64,000 nucleotides of DNA from Tetranychus cinnabarinus (taxonomy: Eukaryota; Arthropoda; Arachnida; Trombidiformes; Tetranychidae). Each line of letters opens with the position of its first letter. The stretch's first letter is position 1. The translations under genes were made by a program, and so were the position numbers. Of the stretch, positions 24,215-33,899 are shown piece by piece. The stretch lies in assembly GCA_022266195.1 (NCBI GenBank), contig WHVY01000004.1:9131501-9195500 (forward strand), in the 5' to 3' direction. The notes under the pieces were generated by a model. The model made no database searches and was not told where the DNA came from. It worked only from the letters and a program-made list of their open reading frames with translations.

Positions 24215-24796
24215 ATGGAAACTCATTTGCTTTCTGTTTTGACGCTAATAACCTATTTGATAGGTTAGTATTTTCATGTCTTACATCATTATTAAGGCTC
24301 GTTCTTGATAAATAAATTGCGTTTATTCATAGCTATAAGCATTTTTTTCATTCACGTTATATGTAGAAGCCTATTTTATGATTACTTTTTGCAAAAATGT
24401 CAGAGGCTTAATCTAATTTCTTTTGTCCTGTTATAATCAAACAAGCTACATCTCTTTCGATAAATGTAAATCGAAGTTATCTAACAACACTTGTAAGATT
24501 TATCTCTCCCTGAAGCAAAATATTTAATTTCTGAAACATTATATTGATCGTCAATTTTAATTCGTCTCCTGATTTGTAGGATACCATCCTTTCAAAGTAC
24601 ACCTCGATGGACCAATAAAATTATCATGATATTCAAAAGTTCGATCCAGGTCTGTATATGCTTGGTCAGTTTAATGAAACCAGACTCTATTTAACGTATT
24701 CATTAACCGATTAATACAACAGCAACTTTGGCTTCGAGGTGGAAATATTCACAAAAATTGAGGAAATTCATGCACTTATTGAATTTCGTTTACCAT
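24215..24796 (+). pseudogene. small secreted-protein pseudogene
   Basis: Exon 1 (24215-24263) encodes a signal-peptide-like METHLLSVLTLITYLI and stops at a donor, G|GTTAGT. After acceptor ATTTGTAG, exon 2 starts at 24580 in the right phase and reads YHPFKVHLDGPIKLS, then TGA at 24627. A second frame opens across that stop (YHDIQKFDPGLYMLGQFNE), apparently after a one-base slip in an A-run, and a third short block follows a TAA at 24712. The conserved coding flavour broken by a frameshift and stops marks a decayed secreted protein. The family is not recognised. Confidence 0.45.
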
Positions 24797-24799
24797 GAT

Positions 24800-25328
24800 C
24801 ACGATCAAAACCTTCATAGATTATTGGTTAATACAATTTCTAAAGCCATTATCGAAGTTGATCATTAATCGAATGTTCCTTGTGAATAACAGATTGGACT
24901 AACAAGGAAGTGAGGGAAGTGTTACTGTTAGAATCTGATAAAATCATTTCATCATGTGATAGACTCAACATGATCAATTTGGTTTTCAAATCAACATTTT
25001 GTATTGTAAGTTGCTTCTACTAAAGGTTAGATAAACCATTCAAATCTAAAATGAACCAAACAGCTTTAGACGCTCATGTTCAAATGTCAATTGCCATTAT
25101 TTTAAAACAATTAATGTTACACATTTGACGTTATGTTTACCACTGTATTATCAGTTCCTTCTGATTCACCTTCCATCATTATTTTAATCAGTGACAATAT
25201 TATCGAAAAAGTTCATTTGTAAACCAACCCAAAAATCTCATCCAAAATCAACTCATAATCTCACAACTTTCAACATTTTACTTTTCTAAATTGTGTATTG
25301 AGTGCATTTTTCAGTCTATTTAATGAAT
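24800..25328. other. intergenic, nothing seen
   Basis: AT-rich sequence without supported features. Confidence 0.4.
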
Positions 25329-25330
25329 TA

Positions 25331-25460
25331 CACTAGTTTCACGCTTAAGTTAATTTTTGATCAGTGCCGTCTACTATATTACCAATTATAAGCTTATTAC
25401 TAAGCATCTTACATATAGTAGATGGCGTTTTTCAAAAAAAAGATATTCGTTAAACTAGTG
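25331..25460. mobile_element. 130-bp palindromic MITE, TA target
   Basis: Ends CACTAGTTTCACG and CGTTAAACTAGTG are inverted with one mismatch and bordered by TA (25329-25330, 25461-25462). Inner segments CCGTCTACTATAT and TATAGTAGATGG are also inverted, so most of the element can fold. Tc1/mariner-type by target site. Confidence 0.75.
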
Positions 25461-25507
25461 TATTCCAAAAAGAGTAACAGTTCAGAGATCGTAATTGTCT
25501 TTTTCTA

Positions 25508-25833
25508 CCTCGAAATTCGATCATTGCTTTTCTAAGCGCATAAAGCCAGAGTGAATATAATCATAAAGATTGACTTCTCAGCAAATGAAAAGTTTACCTC
25601 TGTGGTAAGCTACACAATTTCGACTTACCATTGAGGTTAACTTTACCGAAACTTGGCGACTACAACCTTCGACTCACAAGCAAAATTTTATCTTATTCGA
25701 ATAAGTAATTGAGATTGAGGATTGAGAAAAAAATCATAGATGATGAGGGTCGGAAGGTTAACGCGAGTTGAAGTTCATGATTATATTCACTATGGCTTTA
25801 TGCGCTTTGAAAAGCAATGATCGGGTTTCAAGG
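25508..25833. mobile_element. 326-bp foldback MITE, TA target
   Basis: Inverted ends of about 57 bp are almost identical over GATCATTGCTTTTC and GCATAAAGCCA. TA flanks at 25506-25507 and 25834-25835. No coding capacity. Confidence 0.75.
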
Positions 25834-25839
25834 TAAAGA

Positions 25840-26360
25840 AGGACAATTGCGTTCTCAACTCTCTATTAGCCAACTATTTTCATCATGCTTCACGATCAAT
25901 AGAATTATACACTTTTTATCAGATTCTAACCCTACTACATATCCCTTACTTCCCTTGTCAGTAAAATATACCTATCTGTTAATAGATATTAAGAGGTAAG
26001 GCTGTAGAAACGTCCGTAAAAGCTATGATCCTAACTTAGCCATTGCATATGTTTCGGCTTAAGACTATCAGCCTCGGTAAACTGACTAACAACTTAACTT
26101 ACTTCAACCAAGTTGGTTAACAATTAATTTAAGAACTAAAAAAAATTAATTTTCGTTTTTGATCAATGTTTCAATTAATAGGTCAGCCGGGAGCCGGTGT
26201 AGTCTGAGCGAGCGTTTAGCTTTAAAATAACAACTAATTCAAAACAGAAAATAGAAATAAGCTAAAAAAATTCGAAGAAAAATTGTTACTGTACGAGTTT
26301 ATATAGAGACACCATTATAATGTAAATTATATGAATTTTTCTAAAAATTTCTGTCTGATC
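25840..26360. other. intergenic, nothing supported
   Basis: No coding sequence recognised. A locally GC-richer patch near 26180-26215 may be an old element end. Confidence 0.3.
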
Positions 26361-26361
26361 C

Positions 26362-27180
26362 TTATCCCATGATAAGAGGCTATGGTGTCAAGGCGATCTT
26401 TGGCAAATGGGTTATCAATGATGATTCCTCGGAGGGTCTTGACTCAACTTAGCGCAACGTATGTTATACCAAGTTACCTCTCGACTTCTCCAATATCGAT
26501 CGATGCTTTATCAAGAGTTAGACCTTGAGATTTGTGGATCGTCATGGCATGCGCGAGATGTGCGGCAATTGCGATCTCCAAAAACTGCTAGATCCTGAGG
26601 TCCAATGCTTTCTAATAGGAATAATGGGTACTAATTTATTTCTATAAGTTGGCCAATTGTATCTCTCAAACTCTATCATAGCTGCAATGGTTGAGCTGGT
26701 GTACGATGACCTTCAGCATACACAATATCACGTACGTTGACAATTGAGCCATTCACAAGACCAACTCCTGTCTAAAGATTAATGCATAACATGACGCTAC
26801 AACCGATAGTCAAATGTAAGATTTTAGAAAGATATGTTCTGTCAGTAAAAGTAGATCAATCTGATCATTACATAAGGCGATGACTTTTTGTTGATCTTCC
26901 GAGAAAGTAAAATTTTTTCGTGCATGTACTATTTGTTATTGATATCCAGATTTAGCAACACGCATCCAGTTTTTTATTCTATCAGCTTCATCAGACGAAA
27001 CACAATGATTTTCATATTCATAGGCTTCGTCAAACTGTCTGCATCCAAGATCATCAGCATTTCTCACTTCTGGAACAGCTTAAGATATTGTCATGTCAAT
27101 ATTACGTACAACACGAACAGGATCTGCTGGGACATCTTCTTCAAAATTGGTTTTTCCAATGTGGGTCTTTTTGGTTGGTG
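26362..27180 (-). pseudogene. PIF1-like DNA helicase remnant (Helitron-type)
   Basis: On the minus strand the helicase C-terminal motifs are readable: AMTIHKSQGLTLDKASIDIG, then LGITYVALS, matching the PIF1/Helitron helicase core. In-frame stops interrupt, for example just before LGITYVALS and just after it. Further upstream on the minus strand (plus 26830-27170) the readable pieces DEADRIKNWMRVAKSGYQ and NFTFSEDQQKVIALCNDQ alternate with stops. Related helicases are carried by Helitrons and some large DNA transposons. No Rep domain or Helitron end was found, so this is a broken internal fragment. Confidence 0.7.
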
Positions 27181-27367
27181 AAAAGTGATGAAATAGTGAT
27201 GAATACTTGCTTAGTATGATGAAGGGATACTGCCAAAACAATAAAACGTTGACAAACACAGTAACAAAAAAGTTGAAAAATTTTTACCAAAAATTGGTTT
27301 TTCCAATGTGGGTCTTTTTGGTTGGTGAAAGGTGATAAAATAGTGATGAATACTTGCTTAGTAAGAT
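27148..27367. repeat. imperfect tandem duplication, ~147-bp step
   Basis: The block beginning GGTTTTTCCAATGTGGGTCT and running through AGTGATGAATACTTGCTTAG occurs at 27148 and again at 27295 with a few changes. Confidence 0.75.
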
Positions 27368-27414
27368 GTTTAAATACTTATTTTGAATCATAAATAAACT
27401 CATCTCACATCTCA

Positions 27415-27461
27415 TTCGTTACTAACGCTCCGATTTTGGCGAGCGATCGTCTGACCTAGTT
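27415..27461 (+). repeat. 47-bp inverted repeat, left copy
   Basis: Perfect reverse complement of 33853-33899, with core CGATTTTGGCGAGCGATCGT. A diverged copy in the same orientation lies at 28962-28999. It continues inward into a CGGAGCGTAGTGAAACGAAG motif that also occurs near 35090-35130 and 38395-38425. Confidence 0.85.
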
Positions 27462-27740
27462 ATCGGAGCGTAGTGAAACGAAGTGGAGATTATAACTCAG
27501 GTTACCGACAAAAAATTTCACTTCAAATTTTTACGTTCACCGCATTATCTATGAAGATACTCACGCGATCTGATCGCTACTTGGTATAAAAACTTCAAAT
27601 GACTCAATAAATGTCTGAAAAAAGTTTCAAGGTCATTCAAGGTCATTTGTCGGAAATTTGAATTTTGACCTTTAGAGGTCATGCGAAGGTCTCAAAAAGA
27701 ATTTTGAGTCCTTTGCATCAACTTCGAAAAATATCATCGT
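27461..27740 (-). repeat. AGGTCA-rich dispersed repeat, copy 1
   Basis: Inverted, diverged relative of the blocks at 34590-35137 and 37640-38425. The common features are TTGACCTTTAGAGGTCAT and AAGGTCATTCAAGGTCATTT, with the GCTACGCTCCGATAA motif at the border. Confidence 0.55.
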
Positions 27741-28218
27741 AATTCAACATGCAGTTATCGGGATTTAGCGCAAAACGTAATAAAAGTTGTTAGAACTCAG
27801 AAAAAAGCGTAAAGACAGAACTACACCGAGCAGAAAATAAGCTATTCCACCAGTGTTGTAGTATCTGGCGGGTGACTTAAGGCAAAAAACGTTCGTTTTA
27901 GTGAAAATTATAAATTCCAAGCATAGGCTCTTTAGCTTACAGTAATGGTTGATATGACACTCTATTTCATTGGTTTATCCAAAACGTTCATTGAAAAGTT
28001 TTGTTGGTTGATAGAAAGAATTTTAAAATTTTTCCAAATTGAATAGATGCCATGTCACTGAATCGAATGCTTAACATACTCATTCGAAAACGCATTCACA
28101 ACAATTTAAAGGAATTTTAAATTGAAAAGGATATTTCAAAAGTTTTATCAAAACTTCATTATTTAACTAGGAAGTCTATAATTTCTTGCAATTTCATAAT
28201 TATATTTGTCTATTCATA

Positions 28219-28502
28219 CAGCCACGGAAAATGAGATGCGAAAATTTTTGAGAAAGTTTACGCATAAATTGATAACTTATCAATTTGATTTTGATAAAAT
28301 TACAGATTAAAGGTTTGTTGTTTTGATTCACCTTATTCATCTGAATTAAATTTAATTGAAAATGTTTGAGGTGAATGAAAATACTGGAAATTATGGATTT
28401 CCGATTGAATACTGATACAAACTATCATCACTGATAAATAAAATGTAATCTTTATATGCGCAATTGATACCAAAAGTATTCGCATCTCATTTTCCGTGGC
28501 TG
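28219..28502. mobile_element. 284-bp MITE, TA target
   Basis: Perfect terminal inverted repeats of at least 24 bp start with CAGCCACGGAAAATGAGATG. TA flanks at 28217-28218 and 28503-28504. The end style (CAG and an AAAATGAGA tract) recalls the 258-bp MITE family. Confidence 0.88.
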
Positions 28503-28749
28503 TATAAAGTAAGTAGTTATTGTAGCATAGTTGAGTTTTATGACTATTTACGATATTTCGCTTTCAATCGTGAGTTGCAGTTATATGCGTGGTCTCAATA
28601 TGCTCAAGATATTCGTTGATATACTAGCTTGCATGCCTGTTTTGATTCTTAAAAACTTGAATCTTGAAAACTTCTTCTCGATTGTAGAAGACGTTTCTTC
28701 GGTAAAAGAAAACCTTTTTCCTTTTGCATCGATTTTGTGCCAAAGTTTA

Positions 28750-28871
28750 CGGGGTGTTAAGAAAGTATGTGTGAGGGACAAAAATCATTTCCCTTGCGCA
28801 TTATAAAATTTTTGATTTTATGGTTAGGAAGCTGATATTCCGCCCCTCACACGGAATTTCTTAACACCCTG
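28750..28871. mobile_element. 122-bp hairpin MITE, TA target
   Basis: Inverted ends GGGTGTTAAGAAA...GTGTGAGGG and CCCTCACAC...TTTCTTAACACCC leave a ~60-bp loop. TA flanks at 28748-28749 and 28872-28873. The CAGGGTGTT-type end is typical of Tc1/mariner MITEs, with a one-base change on the left. Confidence 0.7.
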
Positions 28872-29158
28872 TATTGAGCTAAAAATTCTATTTGCGAATT
28901 CATGATCCTTGAAGCGAGATAACATTTTTAAAGGTGTAGATACCGTTTTTTGCAAAACACGCTCCGATTATGCCGATCGATCGTCTGACCTAGTGTATAT
29001 AATATTTAGTTAAATTTCAAAGAAGGATTCATAAAGGGTAGATGTCATCATATTATTCAGAATGTGTACATTAGAACGTTAAATTATGGCTAATAAAAGT
29101 TGAAATTGCATCCACCGATTATACCATGGGATAAACTCATGAAGCTTCAGCAGCCATT

Positions 29159-29673
29159 ACAATCATTCTCGTTTGTTTAGAACCAACTTTCATATGAACA
29201 AAACCAGAATTCAGAAGAGTAAAACCGGCTGACTGTAAAGTCACAGAGTTTTCATAACAACAAAACCGCGTTCAAATGACCAAAACTCATTTTCATAAGA
29301 CAAAAACTCTCGAGTTAAAGAAGCATCTTTATTCAGGGTGTAGACTGTTTAGTTAATTGTTAATTGCTTCTTTTCTGAGGCATCTTGGAATATAAGTTAA
29401 CATTTTGATAAATTTTGACTTACATGTATTAATTGTGATTTACCATCTTCAATGGAAGTTTATTGGAAAAATTAGTAATAATCTTCTTTGCATACTCTGA
29501 ATAAAGTAATCCTTAACTCGAGAGTTTTTGTCTTATGAAAATTAGTTTTGGTCATTTGAACGATGGTTTTGTTGTTTTGAAAGCTCTGTGTCTTTACAGT
29601 CAGCCGGTTTTACTCTTTTGAATGTTGGTTGTGTTCATATGAAAGTTGGTTCTAAACAAACGAGAATGATTGT
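29159..29673. mobile_element. 515-bp foldback element, possible ATT target
   Basis: Arms of about 180 bp (29159-29340 and 29496-29673) are inverted copies starting ACAATCATTCTCGTTTG. ATT flanks both sides (29156-29158, 29674-29676). The inner ~155 bp is single copy. It is inserted in the 3-prime part of the minus-strand gene at 29600-30318. Confidence 0.75.
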
Positions 29674-30318
29674 ATTGTTCAGGATTTTCAATTTTTATTC
29701 CATCGGGAAATGAAGTATAGAATTCCCTATTCTTTTGTCGAAGCTCGGCAAGCTTTTCGTGACTCAATGAAATCAAACCCATGTTGATTAGAAATTCACA
29801 AACGGCTATAATAGAGAAGAGAAGCAATTTAATTTTAAAGTTATGATGAATGTTGTTTAAATCAAACTTACTTGGGCCTGATAATCGTTGATGCAGCTTT
29901 GTCAAATCTAAAACGCATTTTTTCTTGATTTCGAACTTTAAGCAATTCTTTTTACTTAATCTTATGGTATATTTATATCCTTTCTTGGCAGTTCGTGGGC
30001 TATCTGATTTAGCATGAATATCAATGATACAATCCTCAATTATTTGCTTTTTGCCACTTTTGGCCGGTTTCTGAAAGTATTTCAAATGTTTCTTGCAACA
30101 AGAGCCTTCCTGACTAGTTGAGGGTTGAGAGGCAAATAAGTTTTGAGATTCATTAAATCCACCGATTGAACCATGGGATGATCCATAGGAACTAGAAAAC
30201 GCTTGTGGCTGAGAAAAATTATCAAAACTTTGATTATTTGAGTTGTCCAATGATTTCAATTGAAAAATATTATCTTGAGATCTTTGAGAATTTTGATTTT
30301 GAGATCGTTGAGAGAGCA
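29600..30318 (-). pseudogene. unrecognised two-exon gene, 5-prime incomplete, 3-prime ends in a foldback
   Basis: A long frame starts after TGA without any ATG, so the first exon is missing or unseen. The N-terminal part is rich in S, Q and N. The middle has CCKKHLKYFQKP and KKGYKYTIRLSKKNCLKFEI. A 66-nt intron (29871-29806, AA|GTAAGT to TTATAG) is consistent with the frame and joins LHQRLSGP to VCEFLINMGLISLSHEKLAE. The last 24 or so residues and the stop come from the foldback element at 29159-29673. It may be a host gene truncated at both ends. The coding flavour is good but the family is unknown. Confidence 0.45.
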
Positions 30319-30604
30319 AAAAAACTCAACACCATATGGTGGGTATTGGTGTGTATATTATAAAGATCAATAATATATTACTTATTCCCTTATTCATTTC
30401 AAAATAACCGCAAATATAACATACATTATTATACGACAAAGCATGTTGTCAACTTGATGAATTTATTTGATTTTGATTTTTTGAAAAAAAGCTATTGAGT
30501 TGCGAATCAAATGCTCGGGCATGCTTATTATTTCGAAAATATCTATGAATTCACTAAGTTTTGAAAAAATCTCCCCTTGTAAGGCACACTTATGCTGTAA
30601 CTTA

Positions 30605-30933
30605 CAAGGGAACCACGCGAGTTGCCTAGAAGGGATTTGAATGGGACTTTTTGTATTCGATAGAGCTGGTTAAGTAATGAAATAGTGAGATGGGTTTTGC
30701 CTGTACAGCAACTGGTTCCTAAGATATTTGGGTTTAAAATTTTGGTAGTTTTATTATAATGAGGTGGAAGAGGAGGGTTAATGTGAGCCGAGAGGTGGCG
30801 CAGTGAGGAAAGGGTTTGATGAAGAAGATAAAGGTTATGGGTTCGAATCTCGTTGTTGGCATTTTTTTTCAAACTTTATTTAAACATTTAAATATTATTT
30901 TTAATGCATTTTAATGTTATTTAATTGATATTT
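30605..30933 (+). repeat. left terminal inverted repeat
   Basis: Reverse complement of 32918-33246 with very few differences, for example G/A at the start of the tRNA-like A box region. A 109-residue open frame across it (30543-30872, -) is a by-product of the repeat. Confidence 0.9.
30787..30861 (+). ncRNA. tRNA-like Pol III unit in left TIR
   Basis: A 75-nt block carries an A-box-like TGGCGCAGTGAGG and a perfect B box GGTTCGAATC. The T-arm is a 5-bp stem (ATGGG/CTCGT, two wobbles) with a TTCGAAT loop. The acceptor-like ends GCCGAGA and TGTTGGC mostly pair. Eight T residues follow directly (30862-30869), a Pol III terminator. The A box sits two bases further in than in a normal tRNA and the anticodon arm is poor, so this is a tRNA-derived element rather than a functional tRNA. 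Confidence 0.65.
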
Positions 30934-31221
30934 GAAGCTCATTTAAATTACTTCAACACTATTTGAAGCATTCAAGTCTGAATTTTATCAATTTTTCAGT
31001 AATCTATATCAGTGCAGGGATAAGTGTGTTATATAAGTTGAAAACTTACTTTAATATCATATGTTTCTTTGTTCCTTTGTTAATATTCGCCATCTTATTT
31101 TGGTTGAAAGTTATTTACATTTGTTTAGTTTTAATTACTTATAAAGTGCTTTAAATTTTCCAAAGTTTTTTACTGTTCACTTTCATTGTTTTACTTTTAC
31201 CTATTTTGAATCAATTCAACA

Positions 31222-32820
31222 ATGATCAACCCAACAAATGTTGTGAATCTTCTTTCTAATAAGTGTGAAACCTCAGGAATAAGATCAACAGTTATTACCA
31301 CCGAGGAAATTGAATTTGCCAATCTTTTGTGGGAATTGCTTTGGGAAAAAAGTAATGGTGAATGCGAAGTGCAAGAGGATGTTTATCTTTATGATGAAGA
31401 AGATCCAGAGGATTCATCAGATTCTGAGGATAGTGATAGTGATGGTGCTTCTTCTTCTTCATCCTCTTATGTTCCATCACCGGTTAAAAAACCAGTTCCT
31501 TTGCAAAAGGAATTTAAACTTGAGCAAATGAAAAGAATCATTGAATATTGTGACAAATATGGAACTACAGCAACTTTGAAACGGTATGCAAAACTGAACA
31601 ATGATAACAAGAAAATTCAACGAATAAGGGAATACCTCCAAAACGAAGGTAACAGATTGAGTAAATTGAATTCAGTCAAATCGATGATATATTTGAAGTT
31701 CCGAGCGAATCGTGAATCATTTTTACCAGTTCATGATTATGATCTGCATACTTGGGCTATGCAAGCAGGTAATACATTACAGCTGCCAAAATTCGTTGCA
31801 TCGAATACTTTCATCAGAAGTCTTAAAAGTGAATTCAAAATATCATCACGAAAAGTTACTAAATTCATAACAAAAAAGACTCATACGAATGAAGAAAAAA
31901 TAAAACAATCAGCCATTGATTTTGCCAGAAAAGTGAATGAACTAAAGCAAAATATTAGCAACGATGATGTTTGGAACACTGATCAGTCTGGTTTCAACTA
32001 TGAAATAACTTCAAATAGAACTTTGAGTAACAAAGGAGAAAGAGACACTTATCTTCTTGTTCAAAATTGCAACTCGCTAACTCACTCATACACCATTCAA
32101 GTTTTAATTTCTAATGCTGGTAAACTAGCTCCAAATTTATTCATTTGTTTCCAAGAGCCTTCAGGTAAATTTGGACCACAAATCAGTAGAGCCATAGAGT
32201 CAGGAAAGCCGCCTAATGTAGAAGTTACATGTACAACAAGCGGTAAAATGACTAAAAAAACCTTGCGTACTTGGGTTAAAACTTGCTTCAATCCTCTTTG
32301 TCACTCTAATACCTTATTGCTTCAAGATTCATGGTCAGCGCAAAAAGATATGGAGATTTATCGCAAAGAGTTGGATAACTTTGTCCGGGTAAAAATTGAA
32401 ACCATTCCACCGAAAGCAACAAAATATTGTCAACCCCTTGATGTTTACTTTTTCAGACAGTATAAACTGTTTACCAGACGTTTTCAAGATGCAGTAAGAT
32501 GCGCAGTCGGGGATGAAGCTGTAAGCAAGTTAAATGATCGTATTTTCATAATGTCCATGCATTCATTTATTTATAACCAATTATCAGCACCAATTTACCA
32601 TCAAATGCTACTTTATGCTTGGAAAGCTTCTGGTTATACTATTTCAGAGGATTTAACATCATTCAAATCAGTTTTGGAAATTAATTTCGATAGCAGCTTC
32701 GAGGATTGCTCTATTTCAGGCTGCAGTTCTCTTATGTTTACAAAATATTGCTATTGTCGAGCATACTTATGCTGCAAACACTGTCTTACTCCTCTTCATC
32801 TTTGTAATTTTACTCGATAA
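31222..32820 (+). CDS. DDE transposase (pogo/Tc1-like, D-D37-D) with C-terminal Cys cluster
   Basis: 532 residues. After an acidic/serine-rich segment (about 50-85) comes a basic DNA-binding region with helix-turn-helix flavour (about 95-215), then a DDE_1-type catalytic core. The likely triad is D254 in VWNTDQSGF, D369 in LLLQDSWSAQKD and D407 in KYCQPLDVYFFRQYK. The spacings are 114 and 37 residues. The C-terminus carries a Cys/His cluster (KYCYCRAYLCCKHCLTPLHLC pattern, about 507-528) that could bind zinc. All catalytic positions are present and the frame is uninterrupted, so it may be active. It would cut and rejoin the 329-bp ends around it. I cannot place it in a named family without a search. 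Confidence 0.85.
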   Translation: MINPTNVVNLLSNKCETSGIRSTVITTEEIEFANLLWELLWEKSNGECEVQEDVYLYDEEDPEDSSDSEDSDSDGASSSSSSYVPSPVKKPVPLQKEFKLEQMKRIIEYCDKYGTTATLKRYAKLNNDNKKIQRIREYLQNEGNRLSKLNSVKSMIYLKFRANRESFLPVHDYDLHTWAMQAGNTLQLPKFVASNTFIRSLKSEFKISSRKVTKFITKKTHTNEEKIKQSAIDFARKVNELKQNISNDDVWNTDQSGFNYEITSNRTLSNKGERDTYLLVQNCNSLTHSYTIQVLISNAGKLAPNLFICFQEPSGKFGPQISRAIESGKPPNVEVTCTTSGKMTKKTLRTWVKTCFNPLCHSNTLLLQDSWSAQKDMEIYRKELDNFVRVKIETIPPKATKYCQPLDVYFFRQYKLFTRRFQDAVRCAVGDEAVSKLNDRIFIMSMHSFIYNQLSAPIYHQMLLYAWKASGYTISEDLTSFKSVLEINFDSSFEDCSISGCSSLMFTKYCYCRAYLCCKHCLTPLHLCNFTR

Positions 32821-32917
32821 TTTGTTAACCCACCATTAATATTAATATTTTACCTAAAGATACTTGATATCTTTCATAATCTTCAATGCAACATTTATAA
32901 TTGACTAAAAATTGTCA

Positions 32918-33246
32918 AAATATCAATTAAATAACATTAAAATGCATTAAAAATAATATTTAAATGTTTAAATAAAGTTTGAAAAAAAATGCCAACAACG
33001 AGATTCGAACCCATAACCTTTATCTTCTTCATCAAACCCTTTCCTCACTGCGCCATCTCTCGGCTCACATTAACCCTCCTCTTCCACCTCATTATAATAA
33101 AACTACCAAAATTTTAAACCCAAATATCTTAGGAACCAGTTGCTGTACAGGCAAAACCCATCTCACTATTTCATTACTTAACCAGCTCTATCGAATACAA
33201 AAAGTCCCATTCAAATCCCTTCTAGGCAACTCGCGTGGTTCCCTTG
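32918..33246 (-). repeat. right terminal inverted repeat
   Basis: Partner of 30605-30933, ending CCCTTG with TTA following. It contains the second tRNA-like unit. The open frame at 32979-33284 is the repeat translated and is not a gene. Confidence 0.9.
32990..33064 (-). ncRNA. tRNA-like Pol III unit in right TIR
   Basis: Same as the left copy apart from one base before the A box. The B box GGTTCGAATC and the run of eight T (as A on the plus strand, 32982-32989) are preserved. It points inward, toward the end of the transposase gene. Confidence 0.65.
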
Positions 33247-33458
33247 TTAGTGTTTATGTTGCAGTCATTCCACGCATGCGTTAAAAAAGCTATTAGTCGA
33301 ACAAGCCCGGTTCGCATGACTAAATGTCACTTTTAATTGCGTTTTTTGCTGATCTTTGTAATTAAATTTTTATTTTTCATCATTTTTAAGCTTCTGTGCC
33401 TTACAGTGCACCATTTTTAATTCAATTGGTATTTTAAATCAGCTGTAATCATTTTAAG

Positions 33459-33858
33459 ATGACAAAAAACAGCAAGGAGACAAATTACATAATTTCATCA
33501 TCTAATTTCGACTTTTTTGTATTTCTTATTTTGGTATTAAATTCTGATAATTTTATTTATCTGTTTCAGCCTCATCTTTCGCCTTCCCCACATCTTGAAG
33601 TTGGTGGTGAAGTTGAAGTGGGCACATCTCAACCGCCAGAACTTGTGAGTATTTCAAGTCTAAGTATTTTCAAGCATTGTAATAATTTTACTAATTTTAA
33701 TCTTTGTTTAATGCTTTTTGTTTCAGCCCGAAGTTCAAATTTGTGAAAAAGAATTAGATGCCTTCTTCCCCTGCACATTAGATCATGGCACTGAAATAAA
33801 TGGACAATTATATGCGTGTGTGGATTATTTGCCGAGGAGCCGAAGTTTCTACAACTAG
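33459..33858 (+). CDS. small three-exon gene, apparently truncated by a repeat
   Basis: Exons 33459-33518, 33570-33644 and 33727-33858 join in phase 0 through clean GT-AG introns (51 and 82 nt, both ending TTTCAG) to 88 residues. Exon 1 encodes MTKNSKETNYIISSSNFDFF, exon 2 PHLSPSPHLEVGGEVEV, exon 3 EVQICEKELDAFFPCTLDHG. The last residue and the TAG stop fall inside the 47-bp repeat that starts at 33853, so the natural end has been lost. An open frame at 38433 continues in phase (see that entry). The product is not recognised. It is divergent from the 29.6-30.3 kb gene across the transposon. Confidence 0.55.
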
Positions 33859-33899
33859 GTCAGACGATCGCTCGCCAAAATCGGAGCGTTAGTAACGAA
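33853..33899 (-). repeat. 47-bp inverted repeat, right copy
   Basis: Exact reverse complement of 27415-27461. It supplies the stop codon of the small three-exon gene. Confidence 0.85.

Larger units (their letters stand above)
30605..33246. mobile_element. 2.64-kb DNA transposon with 329-bp TIRs and TTA duplication
   Basis: Terminal inverted repeats start CAAGGGAACCACGCGAGTTG and span 30605-30933 and 32918-33246, nearly identical. The flanking trinucleotide TTA is duplicated (30602-30604, 33247-33249). One gene between the repeats encodes a D-D-D transposase (31222-32820). Each repeat also contains a tRNA-like Pol III unit directed inward. The intact open frame and near-identical ends suggest recent activity. 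A TWA trinucleotide target is typical of PIF/Harbinger, whereas the transposase looks pogo/Tc1-like, so classification is unsettled. Confidence 0.9.

Noticed and set aside
30787..30861. Functional tRNA gene
   Set aside because: The A box is displaced by two bases, the anticodon arm is poor, and the block is part of a transposon end; kept as tRNA-like only.
30543..33284. Two ~100-residue frames with the same protein sequence flanking the transposase
   Set aside because: They are translations of the terminal inverted repeats, running through the tRNA-like block.
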